NCBI GenBank assembly: GCA_933228675.1
Contig: OW121743.1
Span: 56,299,903 to 56,363,902, forward strand
Reading direction: 5' to 3'
DNA: 64,000 nt
Source: Stomorhina lunata
Lineage: Eukaryota; Arthropoda; Insecta; Diptera; Rhiniidae
The notes below the pieces were generated by a model, which saw only the letters and a program-made list of their open reading frames with translations, ran no database searches and was not told the DNA's origin. Made by a program: the position numbers and the translations under genes. Below, piece by piece: positions 49,421 through 61,655 of this stretch (positions within the stretch are counted from its first letter, which is position 1; each line of letters begins with the position of its first letter).

Positions 49421-50080
49421 TTGGTCCCTCAAACTGAATCTAGTTATATACAAACCATAAGCACTTCTTTTGTCAATCTGAAACATTATTTCGTATTCAT
49501 TTTCATTATAGACTTATATCTTTTTAGCAATTAACCACTACTCCTGGTGTTAATACAATTAGCTTAAAATGGTGTTAATTTCCTCCTTCTTCTGCTCCTC
49601 ATCTTAAACACATTTCGCCAACTTTTCAAAGAGTTTCCCCCCTCATATGAAACACACTTTTGACTTAATTAAAAATCGAGTCATGCTTGACTAACTCTAC
49701 TTGAATACATCTGCAATTTTCTGATACGTTTTATAAATACCTAAAAGATCCAAACGATGTATTACAAAACCAAAGTGATATTCTCTCGTTCGGTTGAATA
49801 TTTTTAATACTTTAGTTTACAATTTCTTTAGAAAATGATTAATTCCCTCACACCACAATTTCAAATATTTATAGTCACTTCCTTTTTTAAGAGCAATAAC
49901 GTTTTTGCTTGTATATTTTTTTGAGTAAATTTATAAACGTTGGGGTTTTTTGCTGTTATTGCAAAATAAATTAAATACTTATGTAGTTAAATTAGATTTA
50001 GACTGGATGATTTTTTCTTATAAGGTATAAAATCATTATAATGAGCTCTAAACGGGGAAGCATTTTATAATTTATGCCCC
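49421..50080. other. AT-rich non-coding DNA, no gene seen
   Basis: No open frame or repeat could be assigned in this spacer. Confidence 0.5.
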
Positions 50081-50260
50081 TATTGTCGTTCTCAACTCAA
50101 CTCAATTTGGTCGTCTGCCAGTCGAAACAACTTTCACTCAACCAAATTATTTTTTTATATTACGAAACTTGAAAAACGTTGAGTTCTGCAATATCAAAAA
50201 ATTATATGGTTGAGTGAATTATCGTAGACCAAACTGAGTTGAGTTGAGAACGCCAATAGT
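50081..50260. mobile_element. 180-bp palindromic MITE
   Basis: The left end TATTGTCGTTCTCAACTCAA and the reverse-complemented right end ACTATTGGCGTTCTCAACTC match. A second matched pair further in (TTCACTCAACCA) makes the whole segment an imperfect foldback. Target duplication is unclear, so the superfamily is not assigned. Confidence 0.75.
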
Positions 50261-50749
50261 GTTAAAAATATTATTGTGTTGACAAAGTTATCTGATTGTA
50301 AGTTGATCTAACCCTGACTTTTAAAAACATATAGTGTAAAGACCCCTCTAAATGTACCAGCGCAAGTCTAAAGCACGTATTCTATACAACAAGTTGCCTT
50401 TACAATATAAAATGTTCTCTATTTGTCCGCATACCCCTCTATGTATGTACTTATGTATGAATTATCGTCGACCAAATTTGGTATTCAACAATTGTTCAAT
50501 GATGCAACAGGTACCCTATTACGACGTTGATGTTTCTGATGCGGATGATGAGACTTGAAAACAATTTCAATTGTTTTTGTTCTTTTTTTGAACGACTTCT
50601 AATTGTTATTGATACTTGGACATAATCATTTATACCTACATCGAAGTTAATGATGCAATGACAATGAAATATTAAATAGTAGATATTTAAAATGGGTTTA
50701 AAATTAAGGCAGGTGTTCCTTTAATAGATTTATGCATTTATAATTAATT
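50261..50749. other. Spacer with one small open frame of doubtful status
   Basis: A 68-codon plus frame (50352-50558) ends in PYYDVDVSDADDET, a composition less AT-driven than most chance frames here. It has no domain and no clear splice sites, so it is only noted. Confidence 0.35.
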
Positions 50750-53110
50750 ACACTGGGCAACAGCAAAAATTATCAATCCAACGAACAAAAGTGACCAAAA
50801 TTTTAAGGTTGTTAGAGGTTGTTCTACTTAATTTACTATATCTTGAAAACTTTTAGTCTAATATTATTCAAAATTAATTAATGGAATTGGGACAAAATTA
50901 CCTTTAAGGAATGCCAATACAAGACTTTTCTATGATCAACGGTTAAGGAGTTATTCTCATAAAAAATAAACTTTAAATTTTCTTTAAAAAATTTGAGATT
51001 TTTGAAGAGGTTGTCTTAGTTTGTATGCCATATCTTGAAAACGACTTCTCTAATATTATTTAAAATAACATCAATGGATTAAGAAAAAAATTACCCTTAA
51101 GGAATGCGAATACAAGATTTTTGTGTAATCAACGTTTTTTGAGTTACTCACATTTTGTAAAAGTTATTTTTTTGTGTAAGATCAAAAAAAATCCATAAAA
51201 TTGAATTTAAAAAAATTCTTGAAAAAATTAAAATTAAAAAATTTACCATCGTCACTCGACGTTAATCGCAGTTTTAGAAAAAAATATTTGTCTTAAAACC
51301 TATTACGATTGATTTGCCGTATGGTCGTTTTGAAAAGTCCCATAAAAAAGAGAGTAAATAATAAATAGCAAACAACATACAGACAGACAAAAAGACGCGA
51401 ATATTTTTTTATATTTATAGAAAATCATAAAACTGTCAAACAATCGTCAGTCAACAGTGAAATAATTATAGAACAATCATTAAAAATTATTGAACAGTCA
51501 ATCATCAAACAACCATCAAACAATCATCAAACAATCATCAAACAATCGTCAAAAAATCATCAAAATACCATCATAAAATCTCCAGTTAGTCGTTAAACAA
51601 TTATCAAACAATCATAAAAAATCTTCAAACAGCCATCAGTCAATCAACCATCAAACAACTGTCAAGCAATCGTCAAACAATCATCAAATAATCATGAAAA
51701 ATCTTCCAACAATCTTCAGTGAAACTATAATCAAACAGCATTTACATAACGAATATCCGTGCAGCCGTTTTCCGATTTTAGATAAATCATAAATCAATCG
51801 TCAAACAATCATCAAATAATCATGAAAAATCTTCAAACAATCGCCAGTGAACAAACACCATTTACATAACGAATATCCGTGCAGCCGTTTTCCGATTTTA
51901 GATAAATCATTTATTACATTTACATTTATTTCGTTGCAAATCTAGATTGTAATTTCATCATCGAAGTACTTTTATTTTTTTACTGGTAATTTGACTTCTC
52001 GACAATTTTTTCCTCTTTTAAAGGAGTTTCGCAAATTACCCTTAAGGAATGCGAATACAAGATTTTTGTGTAATCAACGTTTTTTGAGTTATTCACATTT
52101 TGTAAAAGTTATTTTTTTTGTGTAAGATCAAAAAAAAAATCCATAAAATTGAATTTAAAAAATTCTTGAAAAAATTAAAATTGAAAAATTTACCATCGTC
52201 ACTCGACGTTAATCGCAGTTTTAGGAAAAAATATTTGTCTTAAAGCCTATTACCATTGATTTGCCGTATGGTCGTTTTGAAATGTCCCATAAAAAAGAGA
52301 GTAAATAATAAATAGCAAACAACATACAGACAGACAAAAAGACGCGAATATTTTTTTATATTTATAGAAAATCATAAAACTGTCAAACAATCGTCAGTCA
52401 ACAGTGAAATAATTATAGAACAATCATTAAAAATTATTGAACAGTCAATCATCAAACAACCATCAAACAATCATCAAACAGTCGTCAAAAAATCATCAAA
52501 ATACCATCATAAAATCTCCAGTTAGTCGTTAAACAATTATCAAACAATCATAAAAAATCTTCAAACAGCCATCAGTCAATCAACCATCAAACAACTGTCA
52601 AACAATCGTCAAACAATCATCAAATAATCATGAAAAATCTTCAAACAATCGTCAGTGAAACTTTAATCAAACACCATTTACATAACGAATATCCGTGCAG
52701 CCGTTTTCCGATTTTAGATAAATCATAAATCAATCGTCAAACAATCATCAAATAATCATGAAAAATCTTCAAACAATCGTCAGTGAAACTATAATCAAAC
52801 AACATTTACATAACGAATATCCGTGCAGCCGTTTTCCGATTTTAGATAAATCATAAATCAATCGTCAAACAATCATCAAATAATCATGAAAAATCTTCAA
52901 ACAATCGTCAGTGAAACTATAATCAAACACCATTTACATAACGCATATCCGTGCAGCCGTTTTCCGATTTTAGATAAATCATTTATTACATTTACATTTA
53001 TTTCGTTGCAAATCTAGATTGTAATTTCATCATCGAAGAACTTTTATTTTTTTACTGGTAATTTGACTTCTCGACAATTTTTTCCTCTTTTAAAGGAGTT
53101 TCGCAAATTG
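50750..53110 (+). repeat. CACTGGGCAACAG repeat followed by a 947-bp tandem duplication
   Basis: The segment opens with CACTGGGCAACAG (50751) and two diverged tandem units containing ATATCTTGAAAAC. From about 51090 a unit with ACCCTTAAGGAATGCGAATA, CATCGTCACTCGACG and TTTAAAGGAGTTTCGCAAATT is present twice. The word TACCATCGTCACTCGACG at 51244 and 52191 gives a 947-bp offset. Each unit contains ATCATCAAACAATC minisatellite runs. A TAACGAATATCCGTGCAGCC block occurs twice in the first unit and three times, 128 bp apart, in the second. The junction AAATTA is shared, as in unequal exchange at microhomology. Confidence 0.82.
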
Positions 53111-53228
53111 AACTTGTTTCTCTATTTCAAAGTAACTTTCAGTGCAAAAAATGTTGCTACTATGGTCAAATGTTGTCTATAAGCAACATTGTGTTTATGA
53201 AACAAATTATATCTTTAACCGAGCAACA

Positions 53229-53232
<4 letters not shown>

Positions 53233-53270
<38 letters not shown>

Positions 53271-53320
53271 TATGAATATATATATATATATGAATATATA
53301 AATATATATATATATATTTA

Positions 53321-53408
<88 letters not shown>
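53233..53408. repeat. (TA)n tract with GAATATGAATA interruptions
   Basis: It links a diverged family H 5' end (TTTAACCGAGCAACAATTG, about 53213-53232) to the 3' end of family H copy 2. Open frames here (YIYIY) are artefacts. Confidence 0.92.
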
Positions 53409-53412
<4 letters not shown>

Positions 53413-54499
53413 CTGGTAGACCGAGCCTTGCTCGGAGCTTTATGATAAGCATTTTGAGGAAAATTTTAAAGTTTTTATATATTTTATATTATAAAGTGCT
53501 AAAATAAATTTAGAGGAAAGACATTGTAGAAATATTCAGTTAATTTTGAATTATTTGATTTATTTTGTCCGACCAACACATAGTTTGCATAGTTTACAGT
53601 TTAACTCATTTTGAATAATTTTGGAAATTATTCATATCAACAGAAACCTCTGTCGACTCATGCGCAACAACTTTGCTAAAGATTATAGTCTGATCAAATG
53701 CACAGTTTACGATTTAATTCATTTTGAGTAGTTTTCTGTGGCGCCACCTGTCGGACTTTGCTTATTCCAATTCAGAAACCTTCTTCGGCTTATCCGTAGC
53801 AACAGTTTACTATTCTATAAAGAAATACATACAGACAAACATTCATTTGTTTAAAATAATACTAATTTTTCCCCCTTTTTATTCCCTAATTTCTAAAAGT
53901 TCCATATGTATATTTGGTACTTTTTTGGTGCCAATTGAATTCGGTACATTTTTTTAAAACGCATTTAACATAATGTATAATGTTCCTATTCATATTACTT
54001 TAGAGATGTTAAGTTATCATTTTATCCCTTTTTTACCCATTTCGGCTCCAAAATCAAAAAAGTACCAAATACGTGTTTCATGTTTCTTTTACATCTATTG
54101 ATTGCAGTACAAAGTTTATTTCTATATTCTTTAGTTTAAAATATAAGAGTGGGTTAAAAAGGTGCCAAAAAAACTATTTTCACCCTTTTTTACCCCCTAT
54201 CGGACATAGTTTCAAAAAAGTACCAAACACCTGTCCGCTTATTTTCAAAGCTGTTTAAAACGTAATTTTAATTTTGTTTCTATACCTATTACTTTAGGAG
54301 ACATAGCGTTTCGATTTTTTCCCCTTTTTACCCGTTTTTACCCTCTTAGAGGTAAAAGTTCCAAAAGTCCCTTCTTCTTCGACCTATACATCAAAAAAGA
54401 TACCTACTGTCCAAATTTTATCAAAATCGTTAGAGCCGTTTTCGAGATAGCCATTCTATATATATATATATATACAATTATTGCTCGTTTAAGAATATA

Positions 54500-54502
<3 letters not shown>
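53409..54502 (-). mobile_element. Family H (Helitron-like), copy 2, internally deleted
   Basis: On the minus strand it runs from TCTTATATTCTTAAACGAGC (54502) to the hairpin CCGAGCAAGGCTCGG and CTACCAGGTAC (53409). Most of the 132-bp tandem units are missing: one unit fuses directly to the TAGAATAGTAAACTGT boundary near 53810. It is flanked by TA tracts on both sides. Confidence 0.78.
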
Positions 54503-54574
<72 letters not shown>

Positions 54575-54600
54575 TATGAATATATATATATATATATATA
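54503..54600. repeat. (TA)n tract between two opposed family H copies
   Basis: A TA microsatellite with one GAATATGAA interruption that joins copy 2 (minus) and copy 4 (plus) head to head. Confidence 0.9.
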
Positions 54601-55283
54601 TTTTTTTTTGATGTATAGGTCAAGTAAAAAAGGACTTTTGGAGGGGTAAAAATGAAAAAAAAATGAAAAATTTATCTCCTAAAGTAATAGACATGGAAGT
54701 AAAATAACGTTTTTAACAGGTGCTGAAATAAGTGGACAGGTGTTTGCTACTTTTTTGAAACTATGCCAGATAGGGGGTAAAAAAGGATGAAAATATTGAA
54801 TACGTATTTCGTACTTTTTTGATTTCCGTGAGCAAAATGGGTAACATCTCATAAAGTAATATGAATAGAAACAAAATGTTAACTGAGTTTTAATAAAATG
54901 TACGGAATTCAATATGTACCAAAGAAGTACCAAATATGCATATGGAGCTTTTTTGAAATTAGGGATAAAAGGGGGAAAATTGGTAACATTATAACTTTTA
55001 AAGTAATATATATGGAAACAAAATTTAAATTACGTTTTGATCAGATGAAAAAATAAGAAGCTAAGTAATTGGAACTTTTTTGAAGAAAGGCCGCGCAAGA
55101 CCAATAATGTGTGAAAAATCATTTGTGGTACTTTTTTTTTACTTTTAAACAAATAAACATGGAAACAAGAAGAGTATTGCAAGTACATATTATACATTAT
55201 AAAATAAAATATATGAAAAATTTAAAATTTTCTTTGAAAGGCTAAATCATAAAACTCCGAGCAAGGCTCGGTCTACCAGGTAC
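54601..55283 (+). mobile_element. Family H (Helitron-like), copy 4, 5'-altered and diverged
   Basis: Starts in GATGTATAGGTCAAG, equivalent to about 40118 in copy 1, and ends with the hairpin CCGAGCAAGGCTCGG and CTACCAGGTAC at 55283. It lacks the 132-bp units and is more diverged than copies 1-3. Confidence 0.72.
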
Positions 55284-55849
55284 TTAAAGGCTTAATTAAA
55301 GATCGGTCCTACTGGAAGCTTAAACATTTTATTTATACAGAATATAAATATAATTTTTAATTAAAATTATAAAAAAATTGTTGATATAAATTTTACTTAA
55401 AAAAATTATTGTAGTTTTTGCATAACAAAATTGAAACAGAACTTAAAATTAAAGATAACAAATGTTAATATTTAATTGTTTATAAACAATATACAAACAC
55501 ATACAATTCCAGCAAAATATATGTGCGTTTCAAAAGAATTCCCCCAAATTTAAGTGATAACGAATATTTCTCATATAAATAAAAAAAAATATTCAAACGA
55601 AATAAAAAAAGGGGGGAAATTAAAACATGTGAGAAGAACAAAATAAATTTAAAAAATTTCAATTTTATTATTATTAAATGTGTAGACCGCCAGAGCAGTA
55701 GTTGTCAAAATTCCCCTTTTGTCTACACAAAACATTTGTATTGAGAAAAATATGAATTAAAACTAAATTTATTTTTATTTATTTCAGTTGAAATTTTTTT
55801 TGCTTGTTTTAGCAGTTATCAAGGTTAAAATAATTAAGAAACTTTAAGT
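55284..55849. other. AT-rich spacer, no gene seen
   Basis: Contains a short inverted pair GTGTAGAC...GTCTACAC at about 55681-55728. No coding frame is credible. Confidence 0.45.
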
Positions 55850-56083
55850 TAATATTTATTTGTGTAGATATAAGTTCGAATACAATTGTTAATACATACA
55901 AGACGTAAGTCGTTCCTAAACCGACTATATGAAATTCTTATTTGTTTATTTAAATGGAACTATATAAACCAGATCCATCTGGTTATTAGAGTAAGACCAA
56001 ATATAATATAAGACCCTATAATGCCCTGAAGGCGCTGGAGCCGTTACTAAAATGAATTTTATGTATAATTTTGTACTTAATAA

Positions 56084-56120
<37 letters not shown>
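55850..56120 (+). mobile_element. Candidate non-LTR retrotransposon 3' end with poly-A
   Basis: Contains AAGACGTAAGTCGTTCCTAA and CCGACTATATGAAAT, similar to what I recall of jockey-like 3' ends. It continues with GCCCTGAAGGCGCTGGAGCC, overlapping AATAAA signals (56079-56088) and a 35-nt A tract (56086-56120). No upstream reverse-transcriptase frame is visible, so it is a 5'-truncated copy or a retrocopied transcript. The clade is uncertain. Confidence 0.5.
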
Positions 56121-56123
<3 letters not shown>

Positions 56124-56640
56124 TAACCTAAATCTGTAACCTAAATTTTAGCAGATGATTGTCCATAAAAAAAATTCTTTTTATATGTTTATAAATACCT
56201 TTGCTCAATATTTTTATTTTGCAAACTTTAATACGTAAATAAATTCCCCATTTATGGTGTAGGGCACCCATAAAAATTCAAAAGTATATCTTTTAAGGAA
56301 ACATGTTTTCTTGCTCTCCATAAATTAATACTTGTCTAAATATGTTTGGTACTGTCAAAAAAAAAATTATGGCCGATTATCATTTAGAAAAAAATGGCAA
56401 TAACAACAAACTATGACTTTTAGCTTAAGAGTATCTTTTTTAACTAAATAAACAAGTCAAGTTTTTTAGATAATGATTTTAATCGTTTAATGACTAATCA
56501 AAATTAAATATTTGCACAAAATTTTGATGACTGAGTAAATAGTAAATAGTTAATTTGTATGTAGACTAGAATGCACAATGGGGTAGAAACAAAATATTAA
56601 CCAAAAAAAAAAAAAAACTGGAACTTAATCAAAAGACCAA
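56121..56640. other. AT-rich spacer, no gene seen
   Basis: No feature could be supported between the poly-A tract and the 12-bp array. Confidence 0.5.
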
Positions 56641-56644
56641 GACT

Positions 56645-57930
56645 GTGTCTTAGTCTATGTCATAGTCTTAGTGTATATCTTAGTCTATGTCTTGGTCTAT
56701 GTCTTAGTCTATGTCTTAGTCTATGTCTATGTCTTAGTCTATGTCCTAGTCTATGTCTATGTCTTAGTCTATGTCTTAGTCTATGTCTTAGTCTATGTCT
56801 TAGTCTATGTCTTAGTCTATGTCTTAGTCTATGTCTTAGTCTATGTCTTAGTCTATGTCTTAGTCTATGTCTTAGTCTATGTCTTAGTCTATGTCTTAGT
56901 CTATGTCTTAGTCTATGTCTTAGTCTATGTCTTAGTCTATGTCTTAGTCTATGTCTTAGTCTATGTCTTAGTCTATGTCTTAGTCTATGTCTTAGTCTAT
57001 GTCTTAGTCTATGTCTTAGTCTATGTCTTAGTCTATGTCTTAGTCTATGTCTTAGTCTATGTCTTAGTCTATGTCTTAGTCTATGTCTTAGTCTATGTCT
57101 TAGTCTATGTCTTAGTCTATGTCTTAGTCTATGTCTTAGTCTATGTCTTAGTCTATGTCTTAGTCTATGTCTTAGTCTATGTCTTAGTCTATGTCTTAGT
57201 CTATGTCTTGGTCTATGTCTTGGTCTATGTCTTAGTCTATGTCTTAGTCTATGTCTTAGTCTATGTCTTAGTCTATGTCTTAGTCTATGTCTTAGTCTAT
57301 GTCTTAGTCTATGTCTTAGTCTATGTCTTAGTCTATGTCTTAGTCTATGTCTTAGTCTATGTCTTAGTCTATGTCTTAGTCTATGTCTTAGTCTATGTCT
57401 TAGTCTATGTCTTAGTCTATGTCTTAGTCTATGTCTTAGTCTATGTCTTAGTCTATGTCTTAGTCTATGTCTTAATCTATGTCTTAGTCTATGTCTTAGT
57501 CTATGTCTTAGTCTATGTCTTAATCTATGTCTTAGTCTATGTTTTAGTTTATGTCTTAGTCTATGTCTTAGTCTATGTCTTAGTCTATGTCTTAGTCTAT
57601 GTCTTAGTCTATGTCTTAGTCTATGTCTTAGTCTATGTCTTAGTCTATGTCTTAGTCTATGTCTTAGTCTATGTCTTAGTCTATGTCTTAGTCTATGTCT
57701 TAGTCTATGTCTTAGTCTATGTCTTAGTCTATGTCTTAGTCTATGTCATAGTCTATGTCTAAGTCTATGTCTTAGTCTATGTCTAAGTCTATGTCTTAGT
57801 CTATGTCTTAGTCTATGTCTTAGTCTATGTCTTAGTCTATGTCTTAGTCTATGTCTATGCCTTAGTCTACATCTTAGTCTATGCCTTAGTCTATGCCTTA
57901 GTCTATGTCTTACTCCAAGTCTTAGCGTCT
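56645..57930. repeat. 12-bp minisatellite array (TAGTCTATGTCT)n
   Basis: About 107 copies of a 12-bp unit, almost perfectly homogeneous in the centre, with scattered variants (CTTGGTCT, CTTAATCT, TTTTAGTTT) and decayed ends. Since 12 is divisible by 3, a 363-codon frame of YVLV repeats (56671-57762) is open. It has no start context or unique sequence and I regard it as an artefact. Confidence 0.96.
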
Positions 57931-58232
57931 GGCATGTGCTATTAACCCTTGAACACGTACGAATGTACAAAAAAGTCGTATATGATGATTTTGAAATTTG
58001 AGGGACGAAGCTTTAGCATGAAAACTATTATCAACCGTCAAACTGTTCGAAATGCCCTGTTGAAAGACACTTTATAATTTGTTCAGTTTTATTTACACAT
58101 TTAAAACTTTAAATATTACAAAGAAAATGTAAATAATACCATTTTTATCAGTTTGAAAATCACCTCATTAAATATTTATTTAAAAAAAAATGCAATTGTT
58201 ACAAAAACAATCAATAAATTTTAATTTCCTTA
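57931..58232. other. AT-rich spacer, no gene seen
   Basis: No feature could be assigned. Confidence 0.5.
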
Positions 58233-59762
58233 GTACCTGGTAGACCGAGCCTTGCTCGGAGCTTTATGATAAGCATTTTGAGGAAAATTTTAAAGTTTTT
58301 ATATATTTTATATTATAAGGTGCTAAAATAAATTTAGAGGAAAGACATTGTAGAAATATTCAGTTAATTTTGAATTATTTGATTTATTTTGTCCGACCAA
58401 CACATAGTTTGCATAGTTTACAGTTTAACTCATTTTGAATAATTTTGGAAATTATTCATATCAACAGAAACCTCTGTCGACTCATGCGCAACAACTTTGC
58501 TAAAGATTATAGTCTGATCAAATGCACAGTTTACGATTTAATTCATTTTGAGTAGTTTTCTGTGGCGCCACCTGTCGGACTTTGCTTATTCCAATTCATA
58601 AACCTTCTTCGGCTTATCCGTAACAACTTTGCTGAAGATTATAGCATGATTAAATGTACAGCATACGATTAAATTGACTTTGAGTAAATTTCAGTAGCGC
58701 CACCTGTCGAAATTTCTTCATACCAACTAAGAAACCTTCGTCGGCTCATGTGCAACAACTTTGCTAAAGATTGTAGCATGATTAAATGTACAGATTACGA
58801 TTAAATTGACTTTGAGTAAGTTTCTGTAGCGCCACCTGTCGGAAATTATTCATACCAACTAAACAGCCTTCGTCGGCTCATGCGCTACAACTTTGCTAAA
58901 GATCATAGCATGATCAAATGTACAGTTTACGATTTAATTAATTTTTAGTAATTTTCAGTGGCGCCATCTGTCGGAAATTAGTATTATCAACTTTAAAACC
59001 TTCGCCGGCTTATCCGCAACATCTTCGCTAAAGAGCATAACATGATCAAATTCACAGTTTACTATTCTATAAAGAACATACATACAGACAAACATTCATT
59101 TGTTTAAAAGAATACTAATTTTTCCCCCTTTTTATTCCCTAATTTCTAAAAGTTCCATATGTATATTTGGTACTTTTTTTGGTGCCAATTGAATTCGGTA
59201 CATTTTTTTAAAACGCATTTAACATAATGTATAATGTTCCTATTCATATTACTTTGGAGATGTTAAGTTATCATTTTATCCCTTTTTTACCCATTTTGGC
59301 TTCAAAATCAAAAAAGTACCAAATACGTGTTTCATGTTTTTTTACATCTATTGATTGCAGTACCAAGTTTCTTTCTATATTCTTTAGTTTAAAATATAAG
59401 AGTGGGTTAAAAAGGTGCCAAAAAAACTATTTTCACCCTTTTTTACCCCCTATCGGACATAGTTTCAAAAAAGTACCAAACACCTGTCCGCTTATTTTCA
59501 AAGCTGTTTAAAACGTAATTTTAATTTTGTTTCTATACCTATTACTTTAGGAGACATAGCGTTTTCGATTTTTTCCCCTTTTTACCCGTTTTTACCCTCT
59601 TAGAGGTAAAAGTTTCAAAAGTCCCTTCTTCTTCGACCTATACATCAAAAAAGATACACACTGTCCAAATTTTATCAAAATCGTTAGAGCCGTTTTCGAG
59701 ATAGCCATTCTATATATATATATATATATATATACAATTATTGCTCGTTTAAGAATATAAGA
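58233..59762 (-). mobile_element. Family H (Helitron-like), copy 3, full length
   Basis: The 1530-bp copy runs on the minus strand from TCTTATATTCTTAAACGAGC (59762) to CTACCAGGTAC (58233). It includes a short TA tract (about 59711-59735), the same body as copy 1 and five 132-bp units (58499, 58631, 58763, 58895, 59027). The flanks are A on the 5' side and T on the 3' side, as in copy 1. Confidence 0.82.
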
Positions 59763-60525
59763 TTTAACAAAAAGATAAGAAATTAACCGTTAAATGCAAT
59801 TTTCTTCTTAAAAATATTCAAGAAACACAAAAATCAACAGGTAAAAATATTTACAAGCAAACAAATAAGTGAAGAAAATAATAAGGATATTCACGAACTC
59901 AGTTCTACAAATTTTGGATTTGTTGAAAAATTTAGTCGGTCATATCTAAAGAGTCGACTAGATTCTAAACGTGTTTCGTAGCCATTCGGTGGGGGTCAGT
60001 TCATTATGTCTATGCCTTACAAACATTGTTACAATATTGTCGTTTGCAATGCATGCATTTGCATCGCTTGTCTTAGCCATTGAGAATACCCCTAATTAAT
60101 TATGCATTTGTATAAATATTTTTTACAAACACAAAAAAATTAAACAAAAATAAAGTTATAAAAATCTTTTAGTATATAAATATTAAAGTAATCATCGCCT
60201 TAAAAGTAGCAAGCTTTTTATATGAGACATATTTTTTTCATTATTCACACATTTTTTTATTAAAATATTTATTATGGCTGTCATTCACATTTCGTTAATA
60301 AATGACGATTAGTCAATCATTATTAAATATTCCCAAAACTCTTCTCTACTCTAGCAATCCAGTGGTTAGTTACCTCCCAAAAACAGCTACTGTTTTGTGA
60401 TAAACAGTGTCTAACAATAAAAAGTTAACACCTTTCTGTCTAGCTTTTTTAAAGTCGTTCATCACAAAATAATAAAAAAAACAAAATTTTAGTTAAAAAT
60501 TGAACATGGGTACGTATGTGCATTA
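59763..60525. other. AT-rich spacer, no gene seen
   Basis: No coding or repeat feature could be assigned. Confidence 0.5.
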
Positions 60526-61070
60526 GAGTGTCCCGCGAAAGAAAGTTATTTTGTTGAATATATCATATTTTTTCAAATGTCAAAATCACTGCAAACTAAA
60601 TTTTATGCATCTTGGACTATGAAGGGTAATTGAATCTGCGAAAATTATAAAAATGCAATGTTTTTTCGCTTCATCATTTCATGGCGAATGATAGAATTTG
60701 TTAGGCAAAGTTTGTAAAAATCAGAAGCTTTGAAGTATTTTTATGCTCTTTATAATTTTGATGTGTGTCGGTAGAATTTATTTCTCTACAACTACCCTGT
60801 AAAAAAAACGGTAGTCGACTACCAAAATAATCTATTTATTGTCAACTTTTTAACAACTAACTACACGCTAACTACAAAGTAATTCAGTAATGCAAACAAT
60901 CTGGGTAAATACTACAAAAGTTATCTATTTATATTTAATTTTTTTGCAAATTAACTTTAAGCTAACTACAAAGTCATGTAGAATTTCCCCAAATCATTGT
61001 GATCATGTTCTGTGCAGTGAAGTTGTTATATTTTTTTAATTAAATGTGATTTGTTTAAATTTTTGTAAGC

Positions 61071-61135
61071 TTTGATGGTTAGCGCGTCGACTATTTAGTT
61101 ATCATATTCAGCCTCGGTTCGATCTTCGGTCTCGG
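61071..61135 (+). repeat. tRNA-like segment, unit 1
   Basis: TGATGGTTAGCGCGTCGACT resembles a tRNA D-arm, and CGGTTCGATCTTCGG resembles a T-arm/B box at roughly tRNA spacing. The acceptor stem and a proper anticodon arm are not convincing, so this is a tRNA-derived relic or SINE head, not a tRNA gene. Confidence 0.5.
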
Positions 61136-61583
61136 TAATATGTATTTCAGTTGTACAGTATATCTCTAATTTTTACCACCTTTGGCTTCTCTTCTATTCT
61201 TTATTCCAAAGAAGGTAACCTAATTCGTATAAGTAGCGTTGAAGTATTTTTATGCATTTTGCAACTTTGATGTGTGTCGGCGGAATTTATTTCCCTATAA
61301 TCACCCTGTAAACAAATCGGTAGTCGACTACCAAAATCATCCATTTATTGTCAATCTTTTAACAACTAACTACACGCTAACTACAAAGTAATTAAGTAAT
61401 GCAAACAATCTGGGTAAAGACTACAAAAGTTATCTATTTATATTTAATTTTTTTGCAAATTAACTTTAAGCTAACTACAAAGTCATGTAGAATTTGCGCC
61501 AATCATTGTGATCTTGTTCTGTGCAGTGAAGTTCTTATATTTTTTTAATTAAATGTTCGGTGATTTGTTTACATTTTTGTAGG

Positions 61584-61655
61584 CTTTGATGGTTAGCGCG
61601 TCGTCTACTAAGCGTAAGTTATCATATTCAGCCTCGGTTTGATCTTCGGTCTCGG
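61584..61655 (+). repeat. tRNA-like segment, unit 2
   Basis: The same D-arm-like and T-arm-like words as at 61071-61135, with a short insertion (CTAAGCG) in the middle and one B-box change (GGTTTGATC). It is part of the tandem unit. Confidence 0.5.

Noticed and set aside
50352..50558. 68-codon plus frame ending in PYYDVDVSDADDET as a possible exon
   Set aside because: The end looks protein-like, but there is no acceptor in the right phase for the 34961 donor and no domain.
56671..57762. 363-codon YVLV-repeat frame
   Set aside because: It is produced by the 12-bp minisatellite; no non-repeat coding sequence flanks it.
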